A stretch of 7,997 bases of DNA from JACRPZ01 sp040758255 (GTDB lineage Bacteria; Nitrospirota; Thermodesulfovibrionia; UBA6902): contig JBFLVX010000110.1 in NCBI GenBank assembly GCA_040758255.1, positions 1 to 7,997 of the forward strand. Direction: 5' to 3'. Below, piece after piece: positions 1 through 7,216 of the stretch. A program made the translations under genes and the position numbers. The notes beneath the pieces are model-generated. The model saw only the letters and a list, made by a program, of their open reading frames with translations. It made no database searches and had not been told where the DNA came from. Positions within the stretch are counted from its first letter, which is position 1, and each line of letters begins with the position of its first letter.

Positions 1-2062
1 GAAGGGAGAATCGTTTTGTCTCCTCATAAAGCCTCGCATTTTCAATAGCCACGCCCGCCTGTCCGCAGATTGTTTCAAGCAGCTTAAGCTTGCTCTCCTC
101 AATCTTGAAGTCAGCCGGAAGATAAAGGTACAGAACCCCCGTCACTTTGTCCTTTGTCTTTAACGGAATGATAATATGCCCGTGCGAAGACATCTCAGGA
201 TATCTTATAGTATGCCTGCCGTCATGATGAGAGTCCTTGGATATGATGATCTCCCCTCTCTCGGCGGCAACTCCGCAGAGACAATCACCGATCCTCATAT
301 TATTGTGTAAGGCAAGGAATTCCGCGGAATGCCCCAGATGCGAGATAAGCTCCATCCTGTCGTCTTCAACGATGAATATCCCGCCCTTTTTATGGGTCTC
401 AAACATCTCTATCCCTGTTATTGTTTCAAGAATAATATCAAGAAGCTCCTTCAGCTCGATAGTGCGGCTTATCGCTGATGAGACGCTGTAAAGCACAGAG
501 AGCTCCGACCGGCTTTTCCGCAGTTCCTCTTCAGCTCTCTTGCGCGCGCTGATATCGCGTATAATCATCTGCACCGCAGGCCTGCCGTAAAATGTGGCCG
601 AAGCGCCCGAGACATCGGCATTAAACACGCTCCTGTCAAGCCGGAGCATCTTCTCTTCCGAAAGAGAAAAGGTATCACCGCTGTTAAGCGATCCCACGAT
701 ATGTTTTTTCAGTCTTTCGCTACTGTCCGGATGCATAATAACGTCCGCAGTGTTACCGATTATTTGAGACGGGGCTGCTGCTCCGAAAAGTTCTATCCCG
801 GCGCTGTTCATATAAACAATCTCCCCGTTCTGATATACTGCTATAGCCTCCGGCAGATTGGCGATAAGTTCGCGGTAACGCCTCTCGCTCTCCTTCAGCG
901 CCATCTCAGAACGCTTCCGTATGGAGATATCCTTTGCAATATGAACGGACTCGATGACATTGCCTTCTTTGTCAAATACAGGAGACGCGGAAATCTCCAG
1001 CGGGCATCCGACATGCGGGTCATTCACATCCGCTGTAACTGACCTCTTTGAATCCATTGCCCTTCTGTGCGGACAGTCAGGCCACGGCTCTTTACTGTTA
1101 TGAAAGACCTCATAGCAGTATCTGCCGATAAGCTCATCAGGCTCTTTGCCGAAGAAGTCAGCCATAGCCTTGTTGACCCTGACGATCCTGAAATTCCTGT
1201 CATGCAGGGAGACCATGTCCGATATAGAGTCAAACGTCCTCTTCAGCTTCTCTCCCGCATCAATCAATTCCTTTTCCATACGCTTGCGCTCGGTGATATC
1301 ACGGTCAATTGCAAGTATATACGGCTTTCCGTTTATCTTAACCGTCTGCGCGGAAACCTCAATAGGAAAAATAGTTCCATCTTTCCGAACATGCGATGCT
1401 TCAAATTGTATAGACTCCCCTGAAATCAATCCACTGACCCTTTCAGGGATATGCTTTCTGCTCTCCGGATCATCAAGAAAAGATATAGGCTTTCCAATCA
1501 GCTCTTCCCGCGTATAACCATGCTGTTTCAAGGCAACGTCATTAGCGTCTTCAATAATCGGGACTCTTTCTGATAGGGACATGAAGAGTATGCTGTCTGA
1601 AGCCTGATTAAAGAGCAGACGGAATTTGTTCTCGCTCTCCGTTAAGGCTTGCCCGGCTTCTCTGTACTTCTTCTCAAACTCCAGATCATGAAGAACCTTT
1701 TTTATGCTGTGCGGCAGGACCTTTATCAAACCGGCGCCCTTCAGTATATAATCCCTTGCGCCAAGCTTCATCATCTCAACCGCTGTCTCCTCATCCCCCT
1801 GTCCTGTTGCAACAATGAAAGGAATGTTAAGGTTCTTCTTCTTAAGAAGCTCTATCAGATCCCTGCCGGTCATATCCTTAAGCTCATAATCGAGCAGAAG
1901 TATTAAGTCAGGATTGCCGGCGATCCTTTTAAGCGCATCCGCTCCGCTCAGCGCGCCTTCAGTGCGGAAACCCTCCCTTTGCAGGGTCTTCTGCATCAGG
2001 TGGTTCAAATCCTCTTCGTCATCAACAACAAGGATAACCGGCATGTCTTTTGTTTTATCCAT
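1..2062 (-). CDS. Multidomain response regulator/sensor protein (REC-PAS-PAS-PAS-GAF), C-terminus cut off by window edge
   Basis: 687 codons are visible, the frame is open to the left edge, and no stop appears. A receiver domain fills residues about 8-120, with acidic pair D14/D15, phosphoacceptor D58 in LLLLDYELKDMTG, T86 and K108. Three PAS domains follow at about 143-260, 270-385 and 393-510, each ending in a DIT/DIS-type sequence, then a GAF domain at about 518-680. The second PAS carries the Cys/His motif shared with the neighbours (C316, H321, C330), with W327 where a Cys is usual. No membrane segment is seen, so it is probably cytoplasmic. An in-frame TAA at 2078-2080, at the repeat boundary, limits the start to the ATG at 2062; no good ribosome binding site precedes it. 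The missing end probably holds a histidine kinase core, but a GGDEF or other output is possible. As a REC protein downstream of an unpaired kinase, it could accept that kinase's phosphate (inference). Confidence 0.9.
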   Translation of the reverse strand, partial: MDKTKDMPVILVVDDEEDLNHLMQKTLQREGFRTEGALSGADALKRIAGNPDLILLLDYELKDMTGRDLIELLKKKNLNIPFIVATGQGDEETAVEMMKLGARDYILKGAGLIKVLPHSIKKVLHDLEFEKKYREAGQALTESENKFRLLFNQASDSILFMSLSERVPIIEDANDVALKQHGYTREELIGKPISFLDDPESRKHIPERVSGLISGESIQFEASHVRKDGTIFPIEVSAQTVKINGKPYILAIDRDITERKRMEKELIDAGEKLKRTFDSISDMVSLHDRNFRIVRVNKAMADFFGKEPDELIGRYCYEVFHNSKEPWPDCPHRRAMDSKRSVTADVNDPHVGCPLEISASPVFDKEGNVIESVHIAKDISIRKRSEMALKESERRYRELIANLPEAIAVYQNGEIVYMNSAGIELFGAAAPSQIIGNTADVIMHPDSSERLKKHIVGSLNSGDTFSLSEEKMLRLDRSVFNADVSGASATFYGRPAVQMIIRDISARKRAEEELRKSRSELSVLYSVSSAISRTIELKELLDIILETITGIEMFETHKKGGIFIVEDDRMELISHLGHSAEFLALHNNMRIGDCLCGVAAERGEIIISKDSHHDGRHTIRYPEMSSHGHIIIPLKTKDKVTGVLYLYLPADFKIEESKLKLLETICGQAGVAIENARLYEETKRFSL

Positions 2063-2079
2063 AATGTTTGATATAGCTT

Positions 2080-2216
2080 ACCACCCCTGCCCCTCCTAAA
2101 ATAGGAGGGGAGCTGTGAGGTTGTATTTTACTCCCCCTGAGTTAAAGGGAAGAGCTATGAGAAAATATTTTTAGCTCCCCTCCTTAGTTAAGGAGGGGTA
2201 GGGGTGGTTTGTACCC
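2080..2216. repeat. MITE-like nested inverted repeat, copy 1
   Basis: Outer inverted arms at 2080-2114 and 2173-2208 pair closely: one end begins ACCACCCC and the other finishes GGGGTGGT. Each arm contains its own palindrome: 2090-2110 (9-bp arms, 3-base loop) and 2177-2198 (CCCCTCCTTA/TAAGGAGGGG, 10-bp arms). Between them are two diverged copies of a roughly 42-bp unit, starting AGCTGTGAG at 2111 and AGCTATGAG at 2153. The right arm, from 2177 to 2216, is identical to that of the second copy at 7305-7345 except for one inserted G. There is no coding capacity, which fits a non-autonomous mobile element. It nearly fills the 185-bp gap between two genes, and its GC-rich hairpins could also end transcription of the kinase gene, although no clear U-tract follows. 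Confidence 0.8.
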
Positions 2217-2247
2217 GTTCATTATGAGAAAGAGCCACAATATTTAC

Positions 2248-3858
2248 TTACCCCGGCAGCACCACGTAGAACCTGCTCCCTTTGCCGTGTTCTGACTCCA
2301 CCCAGATCCTTCCCTTATGCCTCTCAGCTATCTTCCTCGCTATGCTTAAACCAAGCCCTTCGCCTTCCGCTTCAGGCTTGATCTGCTGAAAGGCCTGAAA
2401 TATCTTCTCATGATCCTCAGGTTTAATGCCGATACCGTTGTCCTCGACACAGTATATGCTCTGCCCCTCTTTTTGGAATCCGGAAATATTTATGACTCCG
2501 GGCCTTTCAGGATTAAGGTATTTAACCGCGTTCCAGAGGAGGTTTGAAAACAACTGGTTTATCTGGGCTTCATCGCCTCTGCATGAGGGAAGATCCGTGC
2601 GATTGACTATCGCGCCGGACTCCTTGACGCGGTATTCAAAAGTCTCAATAACATTTTTCATCAGTATATTCATATCAAGCTCTTTCATCTCAAGCTTTGC
2701 CCTGCCCGAACGTGCCAGCCTCAGCAAGGCGTTCAGAAGAGAGTCCATCTTGTATACGCTCCTCTCTATATAACCTGATGCCTCCGGAATATCCTTCTCT
2801 ATGATCTTCGCCAATCTGTCATTTAACTCAGGCGTGACGTGCATCTGCCCGACAAGCTTCTCCAACTCGTCCAGCGAATATTTTATCTCTTTCTGATACC
2901 CCTCCACATTAACAAGGGGGGCGCGAAGGTCATGGGATGTCACATAGATTATCTGCTCAAGCTCTTTATTGATCCGCTCCCTCTCCTCTTCGGCTCTGTT
3001 ACGCTTTGTGATGTTCTCCTCTATTGTTTCAGCCATCTTATTGTATGCGTCAGCCAGATCATTGATCTCTTTGCTTCCGGTTGGTTTCACCCTGACGTTA
3101 TAACTGCCCTGGGCTATGCTCTCTACGCCTTCCTTAAGCTTCCGCACAGGATGAGCGACCAATCTGTTAAAGAGGCCTGTTGTAATGATGAATGTAACCC
3201 CGAACAGCGCAAGCATGGGCAGAAGTCCGTGCAGAAATTTACGCCATACTTGAGAATAAGTGATCTTGATCGGTACGCCTACGGAATTGATCGTCACGTC
3301 GCCCACTTTAACGCCGAAACCATTCTTATCGCCGTAACGCTCTATCAGTTCCGGAGGGGCTTCTTCAGGAACCCCGTGGCAACGGAGACAGTCTTGTGTA
3401 AAACGATAAGGAGTGGCAACAGTGAGGTACTCCATGCCGTTTCTATTATTGACGCCGCGCCATTTCTGGGCGTCGGGATTTGCCTTGAAGTATTCGATTA
3501 TCTCTCTTTCAAGTTCATTTGCGCGGTTTATCGGGTTGCGGGGGTTGAGGCTGGCAAACTTGATATAGTAATCAGGATACTGCTTGAGAAATATTTCGGT
3601 CTGTCTGCGCGCCACATAACTTGTGGACATGGCTTCCGGGATAAAACGGTCGCCGGCAATATCATACATTACAGGCCTCAACACTTCCCTTACATATGCC
3701 CGCGTAGCCTCAACCTCGGTCAGGAGCTTCTCGCATATCTCATACGCCTGGTCTTTTGCTTCCTCTTTCGCCCGCACGTAAGCAAGAGAGAAGATCACGG
3801 CAAGCATAATTACAAATGTCAGAGTCAGGTACAGAGTGAATTTAGTCTGAAGCTTCAT
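2248..3858 (-). CDS. Membrane sensor histidine kinase with periplasmic c-type haem (Tll0287-like/DUF3365) domain
   Basis: The 536-residue protein has a membrane segment at about 7-28, an extracytoplasmic domain at about 30-205, and a second membrane segment at about 208-230. HAMP follows at about 230-283, then HisKA with H309 in TSHDLRAP. The ATPase domain has N443 in the N box, DNGIGI at 473-478 and GEGLGLS at 499-505. The sensor domain holds CLRCH (C157, C160, H161), the signature for covalent haem c attachment; its layout matches the Tll0287-like (DUF3365) family, which senses redox or gas ligands. All kinase motifs are present, so it should be active, with ATP-dependent phosphorylation of H309. 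HisKA is somewhat long between its helices (about 325-366). It starts 6 bp after the HD-GYP gene with only a weak GAGAT upstream, suggesting translational coupling. No receiver domain is fused, so the phosphate acceptor is elsewhere. Haem identity and signal are inferred. Confidence 0.92.
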   Translation of the reverse strand: MKLQTKFTLYLTLTFVIMLAVIFSLAYVRAKEEAKDQAYEICEKLLTEVEATRAYVREVLRPVMYDIAGDRFIPEAMSTSYVARRQTEIFLKQYPDYYIKFASLNPRNPINRANELEREIIEYFKANPDAQKWRGVNNRNGMEYLTVATPYRFTQDCLRCHGVPEEAPPELIERYGDKNGFGVKVGDVTINSVGVPIKITYSQVWRKFLHGLLPMLALFGVTFIITTGLFNRLVAHPVRKLKEGVESIAQGSYNVRVKPTGSKEINDLADAYNKMAETIEENITKRNRAEEERERINKELEQIIYVTSHDLRAPLVNVEGYQKEIKYSLDELEKLVGQMHVTPELNDRLAKIIEKDIPEASGYIERSVYKMDSLLNALLRLARSGRAKLEMKELDMNILMKNVIETFEYRVKESGAIVNRTDLPSCRGDEAQINQLFSNLLWNAVKYLNPERPGVINISGFQKEGQSIYCVEDNGIGIKPEDHEKIFQAFQQIKPEAEGEGLGLSIARKIAERHKGRIWVESEHGKGSRFYVVLPG

Positions 3859-3864
3859 GATATC

Positions 3865-5133
3865 TCAGACAGCCTGCGCAGTCGAGGCGGCTGCTTCCTC
3901 CTTCGCCAAAACCTTAAGAAATGCCTCTACAACATCCGGGTCAAACTGTGTTCCCGAACACCGCTTCAGTTCTGATATCGCATGTTCCCTTCCGGGCGCG
4001 GGCCGGTACGGCCTGTCGGAGACCATCGAGTCAAAAGAGTCCGCAACACAGAGTATCCTTGCGGCAAGCGGTATCTCTTCACCTTTTAATCCGCTCGGAT
4101 AGCCTGAGCCGTCAAACTTCTCATGATGTGACTTGACGATTGGGAGCACCCCCCTGAACTCTTTTATGGGTTTCAGTATCTCCTCGCCCTTCACGGGATG
4201 ATTTTTTATAAGGGAGAATTCTTCGTCATTCAGCCTTGTAGGCTTCTCAAGTATCACATCATACGTTCCTATCTTCCCGATGTCATGAAGCAGTCCCGCA
4301 GTCATTAGGGCGTCAATATCCTGTCCCCTTATCCCCATCTCCTTAGCAATTAATACAGAGTAATGCGTAACCCTCTCGGAATGTCCTTTTGTCCACGGGC
4401 TCTTCGCGTCAATAGCAACGGAGAAGGCGATGATGAGATCATGATAGAGCCTCTTCAGTTCCTTATGCGAAGCGTTGATATCACGCAGTATATTGAGAAA
4501 GGCGTCCTTGCTCTCCGTCAGCTTCTTTTCATTCTTCTTGATATCGGTGATGTCTATTAAAGAATGGGAATAGGCCGTGACAGCGCCGCCTTCATCGGAT
4601 ATAGGAGAGACATTGCTTAGAAAGTATTTATCCTTCGCCGCGTCATAAAACTCATACATTTCGGGCTTTCCTGATTGAAATGATCTCATCAAGGGGCATC
4701 TATCAATACTCCCTGCGTCGCCGTGTACAGCCTCATAACATTTCTTAAAACGAAGCTCCTTTACCGGCATGCCGGCAAGATCGGCGATATACCTGTTTGC
4801 CCTGATGATATTAAAGTTGCCGTCAACAAGCATGACGCCGTAAGGCATGGAATCAATCGTTGCCCTCCATTCTCTCAGCACGCTGTGCAGATTCCGCTCC
4901 GATGTCTGAGCCTTATCGAGAAGCCCTTTGCGTTCATTGATCAGATAGCCAGTTATCGTTGAACCTATGGGGCTTGCGGCAACAAGAACATGGAAGAAGA
5001 CCTCCATAGGTTCATCAAGCGAAAAGAGATGCGAAAAGAGATAAGCGCCGTAGGTGGAGTAATCATAAAAGAGGTATGACACAAAGATGACCCATCCAAA
5101 GAGCGCTGTGCCGATTGCGAGCTTGCTTCTCAT
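3865..5133 (-). CDS. Membrane-anchored PAS/HD-GYP cyclic di-GMP phosphodiesterase
   Basis: This 422-residue protein has two predicted membrane helices (about 5-24 and 43-65), a PAS domain (about 86-200), a short linker helix and a C-terminal HD-GYP domain (about 225-410). The HD-GYP metal and signature residues are intact: H251 in GHSERV, H283-D284 in LLHDIGKIG, H312 in KNHP, H336-H337, G344-Y345-P346 and D365. Family members hydrolyse cyclic di-GMP to pGpG and/or GMP. Position 247, four residues before H251, is Trp; enzymes with a trinuclear site have Glu there, so a two-metal site is more likely (inference). The PAS carries C132, H137 and C146, a reduced form of the neighbouring Cys/His motif. 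The stop lies 6 bp before the haem-sensor kinase, and the start is 6 bp after the double-PAS gene without a clear ribosome binding site, so the three genes are probably co-transcribed and coupled. It has no REC domain, so control is likely through its own PAS. Confidence 0.93.
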   Translation of the reverse strand: MRSKLAIGTALFGWVIFVSYLFYDYSTYGAYLFSHLFSLDEPMEVFFHVLVAASPIGSTITGYLINERKGLLDKAQTSERNLHSVLREWRATIDSMPYGVMLVDGNFNIIRANRYIADLAGMPVKELRFKKCYEAVHGDAGSIDRCPLMRSFQSGKPEMYEFYDAAKDKYFLSNVSPISDEGGAVTAYSHSLIDITDIKKNEKKLTESKDAFLNILRDINASHKELKRLYHDLIIAFSVAIDAKSPWTKGHSERVTHYSVLIAKEMGIRGQDIDALMTAGLLHDIGKIGTYDVILEKPTRLNDEEFSLIKNHPVKGEEILKPIKEFRGVLPIVKSHHEKFDGSGYPSGLKGEEIPLAARILCVADSFDSMVSDRPYRPAPGREHAISELKRCSGTQFDPDVVEAFLKVLAKEEAAASTAQAV

Positions 5134-5139
5134 GGTTTA

Positions 5140-6045
5140 TTATCTGTTCTTGATCTCGTCCTTTAATTTTTCAATCTCTTCTTTGAGCTCGATCATCTTC
5201 AGTTCTCTGGCGACGGTCATCTCATAAAATTCTTCAAGCTCCTTCACCCTCTTCTCCAAAGCCCTGTCAAACTGCCTCTTCTCTGAAATATCCCTGATTA
5301 TCTCAACGACAGAATCAATTTTTCCTGATGCATCCTTCATAGGGTATGATTCCGTCTCAACATATATGGGGTTCCCATCTTTATTAAGGTGACGGTGGAC
5401 TATCCAGTGGCTTATCCCGGTCTCAAACGCATTCTTGACGCTACAATCCTCTCCCGCTAAAAAACACGGCTTGTCAAGATGATGCGAAACTTCATAGCAA
5501 TGTTTTCCGATGATCTCCTCAAGGGACGAAGCGGACTGCTGTTTCAGATAGCTCTTGTTAGCCGAGATTATTCTGTAATCCCTGTCAATAACCACCACGC
5601 CGTCTTCAGTGCTGTCAAAGACCGAGACGAGGAGTTGGTGCTTCTTAAGAACCTCTGACGCCCTCTTCTTCTCCGTCACATCTTTTAATATCTCGATGAT
5701 CTGAACTACCTTTCCGTCTTCATCCCTGACCGGCGACGACGATATCTCAAATACCTTCTCAGAGCCGTCAGGCATTATGTGCATATGCGTAACGTAGGCC
5801 GGTTTTCCAGTCTCAAATATCTCATGATGAGGGCAGGCGGTTGACGCGTTCTCCTTGAAACAGGGGATGGCACAGCGATGAGAAAAGGTGTGGCATTCCT
5901 TTCCTGTAATATTCTCTTCATCTTCGCACCCGCACAACTGAAGAAAAGCATTGTTTGCAAAAACGATCTTGTAGTCTCTGTCTATGATCAGTATATAATC
6001 CGCAATGCTGTCAAGGATTGCTCTGTTCGCGCTCTTCGTTATCAT
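5140..6045 (-). CDS. Soluble tandem-PAS protein with C-terminal coiled coil and no output domain
   Basis: The 301-residue protein contains two PAS domains (about 5-128 and 138-258) and a charged heptad-rich helix (about 259-301, RVKELEEFYEMTVARELKMI region) that looks like a coiled coil. No kinase, GGDEF, EAL, HD or DNA-binding domain follows. Two in-frame stops (TAATAA, 5137-5142) end it cleanly, so it does not look like an eroded longer gene. The PAS domains resemble each other (IDRDYKI and IDRDYRI), suggesting internal duplication. Both have the full Cys/His set: C51, H56, C62, C71 and C183, H188, C194, C201. No membrane segment is seen, so it should be cytoplasmic. It lies 43 bp after hemE and 6 bp before the HD-GYP gene. 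It may act as a sensing or scaffold subunit through its coiled coil, perhaps on the downstream HD-GYP protein or kinase. The exact function is unknown. Confidence 0.9.
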   Translation of the reverse strand: MITKSANRAILDSIADYILIIDRDYKIVFANNAFLQLCGCEDEENITGKECHTFSHRCAIPCFKENASTACPHHEIFETGKPAYVTHMHIMPDGSEKVFEISSSPVRDEDGKVVQIIEILKDVTEKKRASEVLKKHQLLVSVFDSTEDGVVVIDRDYRIISANKSYLKQQSASSLEEIIGKHCYEVSHHLDKPCFLAGEDCSVKNAFETGISHWIVHRHLNKDGNPIYVETESYPMKDASGKIDSVVEIIRDISEKRQFDRALEKRVKELEEFYEMTVARELKMIELKEEIEKLKDEIKNR

Positions 6046-6049
6046 CTTG

Positions 6050-6054
6050 CCCCT
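6050..6054 (-). promoter_or_regulatory. Ribosome binding site of the tandem-PAS gene
   Basis: On the coding strand AGGGG lies 4 bases before the ATG at 6045. It is slightly close but is the only purine-rich site near this start, and it supports the assigned start. The two genes downstream lack a comparable site. Confidence 0.5.
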
Positions 6055-6057
6055 ACC

Positions 6058-6104
6058 AGTTTAGTTTTTAGTTTTTAGTTCCCAGTTCCTACTTCTTACT
6101 TATC
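6058..6104. repeat. Degenerate 7-bp tandem repeat at the 3' end of hemE
   Basis: On the plus strand this reads AGTTTTT, AGTTTTT, AGTTCCC, AGTTCCT, ACTTCTT, ACTTATC from 6063 to 6104, with a partial unit at 6058-6062. The consensus is AGTTYYY with a strict 7-base period. It fills most of the 43-bp gap between hemE and the tandem-PAS gene and extends into the last codons of hemE, so the hemE TAG stop (6089-6091) lies inside it. The same kind of array occurs at 7346-7380. Confidence 0.75.
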
Positions 6105-7138
6105 CTGTGCACCATCTCTACAAGGGCTATCACATTCTCAGGCGGCGTCTCAGGAACTACACCGTGCCCGAGATTGAATATGTGGCCTTTCGCGGATGAA
6201 GCCCTCTTCAGGACATCTCTCACCTTTATCTCTATCTTCTCTTTAGGGAGAAACATTGAGAGAGGGTCAAGGTTGCCCTGAACAACGACATCTCCGCCAA
6301 GCCTCTTTACAGCGTCATCTATGTTTACCCTCCAGTCAACTCCATATACATCAGCGCCGGAGGTTTTTATCTCCTCAAGAAGCCCGGCAGTCTCTCCGAC
6401 AAAATAAATTACCGGAACAGCCTCGCCTTTTTCGGTCTTCATCCACTCCTTCAGGTCTCTGATTATCCTCTGAACATATGAGAGGGCATATTCCCTGAAA
6501 TCAGCCGGAGAAAATATCCCGCCCCATGTATCAAATATCTGTACTGCCTGAGCGCCCGCGCTTATCTGAGCTTTGAGATACTCCGTTATTGTGGCGGTAA
6601 CCTTATCCATAAATGAAGCGTAAAGTTCGGGCGACTCAAATATCATCCTCTTTGTATTCAGGAAATTCTTTGACGTGCCGCCCTCTATCATGTATGTGGC
6701 GGTTGTAAACGGCGCTCCTGCAAAGCCTATGAGAGGCACCCTGTTTGCAAGCTCTTTCCTCAGCAAGCGAATGGTGTCCATGACATATCCCATTGTATCT
6801 TCAGGGTCCGGCACAAAGAGTTTATTGACAGTCTGCGCATCGCGTATCGCGGGTGAGAGAAGAGGCCCCCTGCCCTCATGAAACTCAAGCCCCTGCCCCA
6901 TCGCAGCGCAGGGAATGAGAATGTCGGAAAATAGTATCGCGGCATCAACCCCGAGAATATCTATCGGCTGTATCGTCACCTCAGCCGCAAGCTCCGGCGT
7001 TCTGCACATTGTGAGAAAGTCAGCCTTTCCCCTGACCGCTCGATATTGAGGAAGATACCTTCCTGCCTGACGCATGATCCATATTGGTGTGTACGGAACT
7101 TCTTCCCCTCTGCATGCCTTTAAAAACGTATCGTTCAT
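6089..7138 (-). CDS. hemE: Uroporphyrinogen decarboxylase
   Basis: HemE converts uroporphyrinogen III to coproporphyrinogen III by removing four acetate carboxyl groups in the cytoplasm; no cofactor is needed. The 349-residue length is normal for the family. The N-terminal signature IMRQAGRYLP gives R23 and R27, and D72 in FSDIL is the expected catalytic aspartate. Y149 in GAPFTTATYM, T204 in FDTWGG and H325 in FNLGHG match the substrate-contact positions known from characterised enzymes (human Y164, S219, H339; here Thr replaces Ser). The start at 7138 is preceded by a good AAGGAGAT site 6-8 bases away. The radical SAM gene lies upstream across a repeat-filled gap of about 218 bp, and the sensor genes follow on the same strand after 43 bp, so read-through into them is likely. 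I see no convincing -35/-10 pair upstream. The final codons and stop fall within a 7-bp tandem repeat. Confidence 0.98.
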   Translation of the reverse strand: MNDTFLKACRGEEVPYTPIWIMRQAGRYLPQYRAVRGKADFLTMCRTPELAAEVTIQPIDILGVDAAILFSDILIPCAAMGQGLEFHEGRGPLLSPAIRDAQTVNKLFVPDPEDTMGYVMDTIRLLRKELANRVPLIGFAGAPFTTATYMIEGGTSKNFLNTKRMIFESPELYASFMDKVTATITEYLKAQISAGAQAVQIFDTWGGIFSPADFREYALSYVQRIIRDLKEWMKTEKGEAVPVIYFVGETAGLLEEIKTSGADVYGVDWRVNIDDAVKRLGGDVVVQGNLDPLSMFLPKEKIEIKVRDVLKRASSAKGHIFNLGHGVVPETPPENVIALVEMVHRISKK

Positions 7139-7142
7139 TTCA

Positions 7143-7150
7143 ATCTCCTT
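7143..7150 (-). promoter_or_regulatory. Ribosome binding site of hemE
   Basis: On the coding strand AAGGAGAT stands a few bases before the ATG at 7138, a near-ideal Shine-Dalgarno sequence. It is the strongest such site in the window and fixes the hemE start. Confidence 0.8.
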
Positions 7151-7216
7151 TTATAACTAAGAACTTAAGATTTGTTATGTTATGAATCCGTTCTGCCATT
7201 TATTTACAAGCCCTTA

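Noticed and set aside
237..2099. Several plus-strand and one minus-strand short open frames across the left 2 kb
   Set aside because: The minus-strand frame from 2062 to the edge is continuous, with REC, PAS and GAF motifs throughout. The short frames are out-of-frame or antisense shadows of it.
2080..2216. Simple rho-independent terminator or CRISPR-like repeat
   Set aside because: The hairpins lack a clear U-tract on either strand, and there are only two irregular core units with no spacers. A mobile-type repeat explains the outer arms and the second copy better.
2839..3975. Long plus-strand open frame of 378 codons
   Set aside because: It lies antisense to the haem kinase and the end of the HD-GYP gene, both of which have full motif sets. 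Its translation shows no recognisable domain, so it is a shadow frame.
5140..6045. Tandem-PAS gene as a broken histidine kinase
   Set aside because: It ends with a regular coiled coil and double in-frame stops, and the next gene starts 6 bp later. No remnant of HisKA or ATPase sequence is seen in any frame.
7151..7216. Possible sigma-70 promoter upstream of hemE (TTGTAA at 7204-7209 on the minus strand)
   Set aside because: At 17-18 base spacing the -10 candidates match the consensus at only two or three of six positions. This is not better than chance in AT-rich sequence.
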